64,000 nt of DNA, taken from the NCBI RefSeq assembly GCF_000313135.1, contig NW_004457592.1, positions 295,171 through 359,170 of the forward strand, given 5' to 3'. Under the pieces are notes generated by a model, which did not search any database, had not been told where the DNA came from, and worked only from the letters and a program-made list of their open reading frames with translations. A program made the position numbers and the translations under genes. Numbering within the stretch: the stretch's first letter is position 1; each line of letters opens with the position of its first letter. The stretch comes from Acanthamoeba castellanii str. Neff (Eukaryota > Discosea > Longamoebia > Acanthamoebidae). Below, one piece after another: positions 56,413 through 64,000 of the stretch.

Positions 56413-56964
56413 GCTAAAGAAGAAGATGTCGTCGGTCGTGAGTGCAAGAAGGTGGTACTCTTCTCCCTCCCCGGCGCCTTCACCTCCATCTGCAGCTCCA
56501 AGCACCTCCCGCAGGTACTCTCCCTGCTCCACCAATCAAAATCAATCTGTTAAAAGATGTACACCTCATATACCAATATATCTACGTCTGTATATATGAT
56601 TGGAGTATGTGGGACGTATGGAGGACTTCAGCGGCTGGGCATCGACTCGGTGGTGTGCGTCGCGGTCAACGACGAGTTCGTGATGGAGGCCTGGGGCAAG
56701 GGCTACCACGCCCAGGACAAGGGCCTTCTGATGCTGGGCGACGGCGACGGCAGCTTCACCCGCGCGCTCGGGCTCGACCAGGAGCTCGAGGGCATGGGCC
56801 GCCGCGGCCGCCGCTTCTCGGCCTACGTCGACGACGGCGTCGTGCGGGTGCTCAACATCGAGGCGCCCGGACCCATGTCCTACAAGGTCTCCGGGCCGGA
56901 GAACATGCTGCGCCTCCTCCACGCCCCAGCAGTAATCATTCAAACTTTAATAAATAAGAAATAA
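56413..56964 (+). CDS. Type II peroxiredoxin (PRDX5-like), frame disturbed
   Basis: The family reduces H2O2 and organic peroxides with thioredoxin or glutaredoxin as donor. The first recognised exon (acceptor CTGCAG before 56413, donor after 56514) encodes KKVVLFSLPGAFTSICSSKHLPQ with the peroxidatic Cys in PxxFTxxC. The second part encodes RLGIDSVVCVAVNDEFVMEAW, GDGSFTRALGLDQELEGMG and RRFSAYVDDGVVRVLNIE, all diagnostic of type II/Prx5. The helix between them (YVGRMEDF, 56606-56629) is present but one base out of frame with what follows. So either the exon starts at 56632 and skips that helix, or there is a single-base deletion. The gene's own N terminus was not found. The stop overlaps an AATAAATAAG poly(A)-like signal. 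Confidence 0.7.
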
Positions 56965-57000
56965 TAAATAACTAATTGTGTTATCTGTCGAAGCAAACAA

Positions 57001-58420
57001 TCAACGAAGAAGGCGGACCACTTGAGCGCGTTGGTCGTGGGTCTGAGGCGAGGGCACGGACTTGGCGCTGATGCCCTCCACGTCGGGCCTGGCACCGCAC
57101 ACACAATCGTGAATTTCTGAGCGTGTGCGATGCGTGTCGTGTCGTGTCGGGTTGCGTGTGGTAAGGTACCGGCAATCGTGGTAGAGCTTGCACAGCTGCA
57201 GAGCCTTCTCGGCGTCGATGCCGTGTATCCGACCAAGCAGCACCGACGCGAAGATGCCCGTGCGCCCGTGGCCGCCATAGCAGTGAATGTACACCATCTC
57301 GCCTGCCCTGTGCACACGCACCACACACACACACACGCACCACACACACCACACACACACACACACACACGGCACACACACACACCACGGTGAGTGTTCT
57401 GAGTGCTTGCGGTGGTGTCTGTGCCGTGTGTGTACCGTGTGTGTGTGTGTGTGTGTGTGCCGTGTGTGTCGTGTGTGTCGTGTGTGTCGTGTGTGTACAC
57501 ATGTACATACCGGAGGAAGGCGAGGATCTTCTCGACAAGGACAAGCGTGGCATCGTCGGAGCCGATCATACGATCGGGTATCGGGTGGTGCACGTATCGC
57601 AGCTCTTGCGACTGCCCACCACGCGTTCGTCCAATGAGTGGTGTGTGTATGTGTCGTGTGTGTCGCGTGTGTCGTGCGTGTCGTGTGCGGTGATAGCTGG
57701 ACAGCGTCGGCGCGCACTTTTTGCACAAAGTCGGAGGGTCGGGAGTCGAGCATGGACTTGGCGACGTCAAAGTAGTGCTTCCCGTGCTTGCCAAACTCGC
57801 TCTCCTCCATGAGGCACACGAACACAGTCACCCCTGCTTTGCCAGCCCACCACCGCCGCAACCACCATCAGCTTTTCGTTCCACACCTGCCGTCACGCAC
57901 ACGCACCATCACACACGCACACACACGCGACACTCGAGCAATTCAGGAAACAGTGGAGAGGGCGCGTGCCCTGCTTGAGGATGGCTTCGGTCATGTAGGG
58001 CTTGAGCGGGTAGGCGCCCACCAGCAAACAGCCCCGCACCACCCAATTCGAGTAGGCTGCAGTCACGCCGCACACAGCACCGCACGCCCGCACGCACATA
58101 CACACACAGGCCACCGCACGCACGTATGAGGTCGATGGTTATGCAATGCGCGTGGTGGTGGGCGGAGGTACGGGTCGGGCCGCTCATGTCGCGGGTGAGG
58201 TGGTCGGTGGGGAGAGCGAGCGGCAGCTTGGCCAGCAGCTGCTGGTGTCGGACCGCCCCACCAGCAGTGCCCCCGCCTCCCTTCTCCTTTCCTCCCTTCT
58301 TGTTGCCGCCCCCCTTCCTATGAGTAAAGATTTAAATTGTAAAAATTACACATTTACATTTCCATTAATATCAAAAAAGAGGTGAAGTGGGTGCCTGGGC
58401 TCCTTCATTGCCTTCTTCAT
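57001..58420 (-). CDS. Protein tyrosine/dual-specificity phosphatase
   Basis: Seven exons: 58420-58395, 58317-58172, 58056-57970, 57833-57703, 57611-57511, 57307-57170, 57088-57001; 238 residues. The N terminus is Lys/Gly-rich (KGGGNKKGGKEKGGGG). The catalytic core starts with PYSNWVVRGCLLVGAYP, then VFVCLMEESEF, LRYVHHPIPDRMIGSDD (with the general-acid Asp candidate), and the P-loop VYIHCYGGHGRTG with HCX5R. It ends with IHGIDAEKALQLCKLYHDCR. The arrangement resembles small DSP/KAP-type phosphatases; the loop allows pTyr and possibly pSer/pThr. Two introns (after 58395 and after 57970) begin with GC, and one donor (GTCCAG at 57702) is weak, so that junction is the least certain. Soluble, no targeting signal. 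Confidence 0.85.
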
Positions 58421-58490
58421 CTCTGATCTGGCTGTTTATTGTGCTATTTTGTTGTTTTCTTAAAATTATTTTTTGGTTTATTCTGCAACC

Positions 58491-59506
58491 TCACTGAGAT
58501 TTCTTGGGCTGGGAGGACGAAGCTGGAGGCTGGGACACACGCATGCAACCGCACACCACACGACACCACACGACACGACACGGGTGAGTGCACATTCATG
58601 AATGCTGGGCAAATGAACGATTGAGCTGACTACTCAAATAGTGTACCTGTGCCCACGCTGGCGCATCAACGGGGAGCGATATGCCCCGCATTGCCTCCTT
58701 GATGTCATTGATGTGGTCCGCCGAAAACGCGGGGAAACGCTCGTTGGTAGCCGCAGCCGCAGCCGCCACCTGCACCTCCTCCTGGTATCGCGCATCGAAC
58801 GCGGCCATCGCCTCCGCCCTTTTGTGTGTCGTGCCGTGTGTGCGGTTGTGCGTGTGGTCGATGTGTTGTGTCGTCAGCCTGCAATCTCGCCATTACACTG
58901 TTGTGCGGGTCGGTCGTGTGTACCTGCGCCGTTGCTGCTCCTCCTCCGAGACGTAGAGGGCGACGCCAATCCTGGCCATCTGCGCGTGCACCTCCAGCCC
59001 CTCGAGGCCTGCACCCCAGGCAGCGATAGAAAAGAAGTGTAAGTAGAAGAAGAAGTAGTAGTAGAGACAAAATCGTAAGTGCTGCAAGCAAGCTTTGGAA
59101 CACTTTGCATTGGATGAGCGCACGAACCTTGGACGGCGGCTGCGGCCTGCTGGGCGTCGTCGATGTTGTCATCGTCGCCAGCGCCGAGGGGCGCGTAGCC
59201 GCCGTACTCGTCCTCGCCGCCGCTCTCGTCCTGCGCGGCCACGTCGTCGCCGTCTCCGAGCATGGCGTAGCCGCTGTACCTGGCGTCCTCACCTTCTTCG
59301 CCTTCCTCTTCTCCTTCTTCTTCGCCCCCGAGGCTTGCGCCCTCCACCCCCTGCTCCTGCCCTACAAAGTATATATAAAAATACAGAAATAATAAAAAGA
59401 AAAAAAACAACTTGCACGTACAGACAACAGAGGCATCCGTAAAGAGGGACGAGGTTGAAGGTGTCCCAAGCTCTCCCCTTAGTTCTGGTGCCACGTCTTC
59501 GCTCAT
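58491..59506 (-). CDS. MEA1-like acidic protein
   Basis: Five exons: 59506-59422, 59361-59128, 59008-58924, 58818-58647, 58529-58491; 204 residues. The first half is strongly acidic with two repeats of a Tyr motif (YSGYAMLGDGDD and EYGGYAPLGAGDD). Then comes a short helix (LEVHAQMARIGVALYV), an Ala-rich linker, and a conserved-looking end: HINDIKEAMRGISLPVDAPAWAQ. GYxPL plus the final (V)K..M.G.SLP...PAWA is the pattern of male-enhanced antigen 1 (MEA1), a small eukaryotic protein without known biochemical activity. The assignment rests on these two motifs and needs a profile search. The last exon encodes a 12-residue Ser/Lys tail; reading through the last donor instead would give a different short tail. 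Confidence 0.6.
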
Positions 59507-59567
59507 CTTGCCGGTCGCTCAACTGTATTTTCTTTATTGTTTTTTTTCTTTCGAGTTTTTTCTTTTG

Positions 59568-60120
59568 ATGCCGGTTGGGCTGCGATCAGGGTGGCCCCAA
59601 AGGCAGCCCAAAGACGTCATCATCATCATGCCCGTCGATGGCGATGAGGCAAAGCCTGCAAGTCCGTTCTGGTCGGAGCCATCCCGGGGCATTGGAGAAA
59701 CGTTTCGTCCTAATTGCCCTGCGGGAAACCTCTTTGGTGGTTCTGGGAACTCACAGCCACACCAGAGGCCAAAGCGAGCGGGGTTCGGCTCAAGCATGCT
59801 GGGTCCGTATGTTTTGGCCAATGGCACACTTTCTAGGTTAGTTTAAACCAATCGAGTATTTTGAGTTGCAGGAGTGGTGCGGTCCCAATAGGAGCACAGC
59901 CCAACACCCGCAGCCGCCGACGGGTTTTGGGAAGTAACCAAAACCTTCCTCCCCTATCGGTGCGCGGCTTCAGGACCCCGACGGCCATCAAAAAGGTGAG
60001 CCCTTCCTTTTGTGATCTTTACACCTTCACCATCAGCTGAAAGACCTGGGCTACACTCCAATCGCCAACAACCCAACCAACAGACCTCGTCATTCAAGGA
60101 TCTCTCTCATTCGTTTCTGA
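59568..60120 (+). CDS. Small unknown protein
   Basis: Exons 59568-59836, 59872-59995 and 60037-60120 chain in phase and give 158 residues with no recognised domain. Features: Pro/Arg/Gly-rich sequence, a basic patch (NTRSRRRVLGSN), and the end LKDLGYTPIANNPTNR. Just past the stop, the last 24 nt of this exon recur (about 60121-60144, again encoding ANNPTNRP in another frame), so an exon duplication or an alternative ending is possible. Introns are very short (35 and 41 nt), which lowers confidence. It might equally be part of the 5' region of the universal stress gene. Confidence 0.35.
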
Positions 60121-60566
60121 ACGCCAACAACCCAACCAACAGACCATCGTCATGGTATGTCGCCTTGCTCTACGCTCAACACTTTCGCGAGCCAAAGGTC
60201 GCGGGAGCGGGGAGAGCTTTGACTTTAGTGTTGCGCCAATGGCGGCTTTTTATTGTCTGGAAATATGGATGAGTTCTCCCTAATTATTGTGCGATTGGGT
60301 CGCAAAACAGTCCAGCCAGTGCTGTATCTTTCCCTCCGCCGACAACGCCCGCACAACCACCACCACAAGCAAGCGCAACAGCTCCAAGCCGAGGACCTCA
60401 ACCACATCAACCACTCCCACCCCCACCAAGGTACATTTATTGTATGTTCGCAGTGCAAATGATAACTCTTTCTTCTTTATTATTTTATTTATTAGTATTT
60501 TGTATATCAGCGAGTGCTGACATATGCTGGCATATATGGGTTGTAACCTAGGAACGAAAAGGAATC
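60121..60566. other. Region upstream of universal stress protein gene
   Basis: Contains a repeated 24-nt unit (CGCCAACAACCCAACCAACAGACC at about 60062 and 60121 differ only at the ends), a Pro/Gln-rich open stretch (60310-60430) ending in a donor (CCACCAAG|GTACAT), and an acceptor TAG at about 60551. A 5' UTR exon joined to the USP exon is likely. Confidence 0.4.
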
Positions 60567-61678
60567 ATGTCCGCCATCGCAGCCAAAATCCTGGGCAAGC
60601 ACCACGAGCACGTCTACCGCGAGGTGGGCCACCGCCACCGCCTGTCCTACGCCGACCTCGACGCCCTCCTCGACCGCGAGGAGAAGCAGCTCGCCGCCGA
60701 CCACCAGCGCCAGCGGGCTCAGCTCACGACCGCCGCCGCCACCACCACCGCCGCCGTCGACACCAACGACTCACTCGTCGGCGATCATGATCACCCGAAG
60801 CGCAGCTCGAGCTCGAGCATTGAGAGCAGCTCGTCGGGGAGCGAGGATGAGGCCGACTGGCACGCCGGCGGGGAGCACGAGGAGGACCTGCTGCTCGAAC
60901 TCGAGGAGACCACCCAGGAGAGCATCCTAACCGTCACCGGCGCCGAAGACCATCTCGTCCATGACATCGACCACATTGTGTACGTGCGTGCGTGCATGTG
61001 CGGTCGTGTGTGTGCGGTGTTGCTGACAATGTCTGTGCGTGCGCAGTCATGTGGACATCACGGACGAACAGCTGGAGCGGATGAAGCGGCTGCTGCACGT
61101 GAACTGCCTGCACCGCGGCGACATCGAGCGCGTGCGCGGCAAGCGGTGGATGGTGGCGGTCGACGGGTCGGAGGCGTCGAAGCGGGCCTACGAGGGCGTG
61201 CTGCGGCTGATGGACCCGGCGCTGGACCACCTCCTGGTGGTGACGGTGTGCGACAAGAACCTCCCGCGCCGATTCGCCCTTTGTCCGAGCGAGGAGACTC
61301 AGCTCCGCTTCGAGCTGTGGAAGGCCGCGCGCCACATCCTCAAGCCCTACATCGACGAGCTCCCCAATCGCCTGGTACGTGCACCGTGTACACACGACAC
61401 ACCACCGCCGCACACGCGTGCTGTCGTGGTCATAACTGACATTCTTCTTCCGCGCCACGCGCAAAAAACGCACGCAGGCGCCGAACCAGTACACCGTGAT
61501 GGTGCCGAGCGCGTGGGACGCCAGGCGCATGCTGTGCAACCTGTGCAAGCGATACAACACCGACACGCTGTGCGTGGGCAAGCACGGCAAGGGCGAGCAC
61601 AACCACCATCACCACCACCTCCGCTCGCTCCACTCCTACACCCAGAAGCACGCTGGGTGCCACGTCATCGTCTTCTGA
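60567..61678 (+). CDS. Universal stress protein domain protein
   Basis: Three exons: 60567-60979, 61047-61374, 61478-61678; 313 residues. The first 130 residues are charged: a helical start (ILGKHHEHVYREVGHRHRLSYADLDALLDREEKQL), then a Ser/Asp/Glu-rich part. The USP domain (about 155-313) has RWMVAVDGSEASKRAYEGVLRLM (first strand and helix), DHLLVVTVCDKN, a long insertion helix (ETQLRFELWKAARHILKPYIDE), YTVMVPSAWDARRMLCNLCKRYNTDTLCVGKHGKGEH (GxHGxG nucleotide loop) and HVIVF as last strand. A His-rich loop (NHHHHHH) follows GKGE. ATP-binding type USP is suggested by GKHGKG. USP proteins respond to starvation and oxidative stress; a cytosolic location is expected. Confidence 0.83.
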
Positions 61679-61816
61679 TCCATACGTCGCATACCAACCA
61701 ACACACTCGCTTGTGCACAGGCACACACAACATGTCATTTGATAAATATTTATTTTAATATTAAAAAAGTAATGGGACATATATGAGTATGTCTCATAGA
61801 GAGTATGTGTAGAGAC

Positions 61817-62741
61817 TTAATTCCTCACATTCTTGCGCCTGGGGCGGACGAGGGGCTCCTCGGCGTCCTCGACCGGCGGCGGAGGCGTGTAGGCGCCGAT
61901 GTGGCGACCAAAGTCCTCGACCCCGTCGTAGGCCGAGGCCCTGGCGACGAAGCAGAGGGCGACGCTCAGGATCGCCACTGGCACCCAGATCAGCGCCGCC
62001 CACTTCGGGCTCGCCGTGAACCGATACAGCGGGTGATACCCTGTCGTCAACGAAACACCCGGTTCGCCGCCACTTAGCGCGTGTGCGCGTGCGGTGCGTG
62101 CGTGTGCGGTTGCGGGGAGGGGGATGGTACCCGCGTCAATGAACTCGATGAAGGACTCGACCTTGTTGCGGTCGCCTTCGAAGGTGTAGACGGCGCCCTT
62201 CTTGAATCTGAGAACCATCAACGCACAGTTCAACGCCAGAGATGACGATTGCGATCATGGAGACGACGATGATGAAGAAGAAGACGACAACTACGTGGGC
62301 GATGGGGGGTGGGGCGTACAGGAGGAAAGTGGGTGTCGAGTCCACATGGTACCTGGCAGCCAGCTCCCTGCCCTTGGGGGTGGCCGCGATGTCCACCGTG
62401 CCGATCTGCGTCTCGCCCGAGTAGCTTTGCGCCAGATCCTCCCATCGGTGCTTCACCTTCTCGCAGTGCGCGCAGTTGTGTCGGCAGCTGGCACGCAGGC
62501 GCCGTGCGTGTCAGACCCTCAGCCAGGCAACACGACACACACAACACGACACGCACAACACGACACACGCGACATATCATCTGGCGCGAGGGCACACGTA
62601 CAACATGACAAACCAGGGGCCGGCGCTGATGCCCTCGTCAAACATGTTTCCTTGGGCGAGGTCGACCACCCTCCCCTGGGCCAACGCCAACAGCGTCGCC
62701 AGCAGCGTAGCGGCCACCAGCAGAACTCGAGACAGCTGCAT
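61817..62741 (-). CDS. Thioredoxin-like transmembrane protein (TMX-type)
   Basis: Four exons: 62741-62602, 62487-62320, 62207-62131, 62040-61817; 202 residues. The signal peptide is MQLSRVLLVAATLLATLLALAQG. The thioredoxin fold follows: GPWFVMFCRHNCAHCEKVKHRW with active site CAHC, IGTVDIAATPKGRELAARYHVDSTPTFLLF (cis-Pro in STPT), and GAVYTFEGDRNKVESFIEF. One membrane helix (WAALIWVPVAILSVALCFVA) near residue 150 and a basic Arg/Lys end (VRPRRKNVRN) complete the TMX plan. The cytosolic tail is short. Asn replaces the usual Trp before the CxxC and another Cys lies four residues upstream. Role: disulfide exchange in the ER lumen (family knowledge). Confidence 0.85.
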
Positions 62742-63221
62742 TTTTATAGGGGGTTCTACGCAACAGCAGGTGCGTCAGCATAATATAACCACTGTTTTAC
62801 ATATTGCGTGGGTGTAAATAAGAAGAATATCATTCGTTAAAAAAAGAAAACTACTACTTATTTAATGTGATAAATTGGTTATTCTTATTTTTTTTACTGA
62901 AGTAAAGGAGGAAGAAGAAAGAAACCTGGAGGTGGGGATGCGCTTGCCTGAGGAGCAGACCTGCAAGAAAGGAGGGAGTTGATGTTGTCCATGTTTTGGG
63001 CAAGGGACGTGTATCACCACGAGTGGGCAACTCTCTCGAAGTTTCGCCCTTTCCTTTTCTGCACCCGATCGCGCAGAATAGGAAAACAGCACACAACACA
63101 GCACACGCACACCACCGCACACACGACACACGACACGCACGACACACGGCATCGGGTTGAGTGTGCGCTGAGGCGACACCACCGAGGGGACGGAGGAGGT
63201 GAAAGGTCTCGAGAGAAAAGT
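62742..63221. other. Intergenic region between TMX-like and GPALPP1-like genes
   Basis: Holds the TMX promoter and the 3' UTR of the GPALPP1-like gene. A short open piece (VCSSGKRIPTS, about 62926-62961 on the minus strand) has splice-like edges but no frame partner. CA-rich low-complexity sequence at 63080-63150. Confidence 0.4.
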
Positions 63222-64000
63222 TTAGAGGAATCGGTTGCCGGACTGGGCCGAGAAGCGGGAATGGAAATCCTTGGCCTTGCGCAGGACGCTGGCGCGAGCC
63301 TCTGCCGGGAGCTGACGCGATCCCATCTCCTCTCTGTCCCACGGCTTCCACTCCTCGTCTTCCTTCGCCTTGGCCTGCATCGTCGCGAAGGGAGGGTGTG
63401 TTGGTATTCATCATCATCATCATCATCATCATCATCGTCATTGTCATCATCATCTGGAGAAGGAGAGCGGAAATGAAGTGGGCAGCACGGTACCTTCTCG
63501 AGCTTCTTTTCGTTGACGCTCTTGGCGTGCTGTGCCACGAGAGACTCCGGACGATGCTTCTCCTGCAGTTTTGTGACGAGCCGGGTGAGCCGATGATGAT
63601 AATGATGGCGATGAGGTGAGCGCGAGAGAGAGAGAGAGAAACAAATGGAGCGTACGTTGTAAAGCTGCAGGTAGTCCTCCACGATCTTGTCCTTGCCCAT
63701 TTTGGGCTTCGCCTCTGTCTTTTGCTTCTGCAGGCCGTGACCACGTGCAAGCAAGGGCAAGCGACGTCGGGTGTCAGCAACGCATGAAAGGCGCCGTACG
63801 TGGACGACCAGCAAGAGCGGGAGAGCAAGTTGCAGTGAGGAGGGAGGAGGCACCTTGTCGGCAGGCTCGCCCTTCTTGTTGCGCCCTTCGATGATGTCGC
63901 GCTTGGTACGCTGCTTTCGCTCTTCCGGGTCGAGGGAGTAGGCGGGTGCCGACGGCAGCGCTGCTCGCTTGGGTTGCGGCTTACGAGCTCGCGGATCTGT
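63222..64000 (-). CDS. GPALPP1/DUF3752-family protein, C-terminal part (5' end outside window)
   Basis: Exons 64000(partial)-63854, 63727-63656, 63562-63494 and 63374-63222 join at phase 0 and end with TAA at 63224-63222. The visible C-terminal 146 residues contain DPEERKQRTKRDIIEGRNKKGE, KPKMGKDKIVEDYLQLYN, EKHRPESLVAQHAKSVNEKKLEK, KEDEEWKPWDREEMGS, and the last helix LRKAKDFHSRFSAQSGNRFL. The sequence PWDRE...KKA..L..RFS....FL is the DUF3752 signature of GPALPP1, a nuclear protein linked to transcription/splicing in animals without known activity. GPALPP motifs, if present, would be in the missing N-terminal part. Confidence 0.8.

Noticed and set aside
62926..62961. Small exon-like piece (VCSSGKRIPTS) downstream of the GPALPP1-like stop
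   Set aside because: It has an acceptor and a donor but no partner exon in phase; it lies in a probable 3' UTR.

Overview
The window looks like nuclear DNA of a free-living amoeba, most likely Acanthamoeba or a close relative. The grounds are: GC-rich, CpG-rich coding sequence; genes cut by many 60-150 nt introns full of GT/CGTGT simple repeats; dispersed single 5S rRNA genes; and typically eukaryotic families (CDC25, MPP10, SEC13, BFR1, ABC1 kinase, RWP-RK, FYVE, kelch/PH). The species name is an inference from style. No similarity search was possible. Exons were built by hand from GT/GC...AG junctions and kept only if reading phase carried across every join.

Layout. 0-10 kb: the 3' end of an unknown gene; farnesyl diphosphate synthase (+); a CpG-poor gene relic; CDC25 phosphatase (-); a BFR1-like coiled-coil protein (-); SEC13 (-). 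10-20 kb: a membrane-anchored PhoD-like phosphatase (-), a mitochondrial ABC1/ADCK kinase (+), a block of three tRNA-Ser genes embedded in about 1.9 kb of nearly CpG-free DNA, and an RWP-RK factor (-). 20-32 kb: a DTW-domain tRNA-modifying enzyme (-), MPP10 of the small-subunit processome (+), a tRNA, a 16-exon kelch + PH protein (+), and a 5S gene (-). 32-43 kb: a basic protein with an RVxF motif (-), an N-terminally anchored cysteine synthase (-), a FYVE protein (+), a LEA2-like membrane protein (-), a homeobox factor (+) and a PRA1-family protein (+). 43-51 kb: a nucleoside phosphorylase (-), a deoxynucleoside kinase (-), an unknown KEN-containing protein (+), a 5S gene (+) next to tRNA-Gln (-), and an F-box protein (+). 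51-64 kb: a P450 exon remnant and an intact cytochrome P450 (+), an MFS transporter (+), a type II peroxiredoxin with a disturbed frame (+), a tyrosine phosphatase (-), a MEA1-like protein (-), a small unknown gene (+), a universal stress protein (+), a thioredoxin-like membrane protein (-) and the 3' part of a GPALPP1-like gene (-).

Genes are not in operons. Neighbours share little function, apart from nucleoside phosphorylase next to deoxynucleoside kinase (both nucleoside salvage). The most unusual feature is the CpG void at about 16.87-18.78 kb, bounded by an inverted tRNA-Ser duplication. It reads like DNA that has decayed under cytosine methylation, inserted in an otherwise CpG-rich chromosome. 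No complete new multi-gene system is evident. The other notable points are the kelch-PH architecture, a cysteine synthase gene in which four of nine introns use GC donors, and Myb-type G2/M motifs upstream of CDC25.
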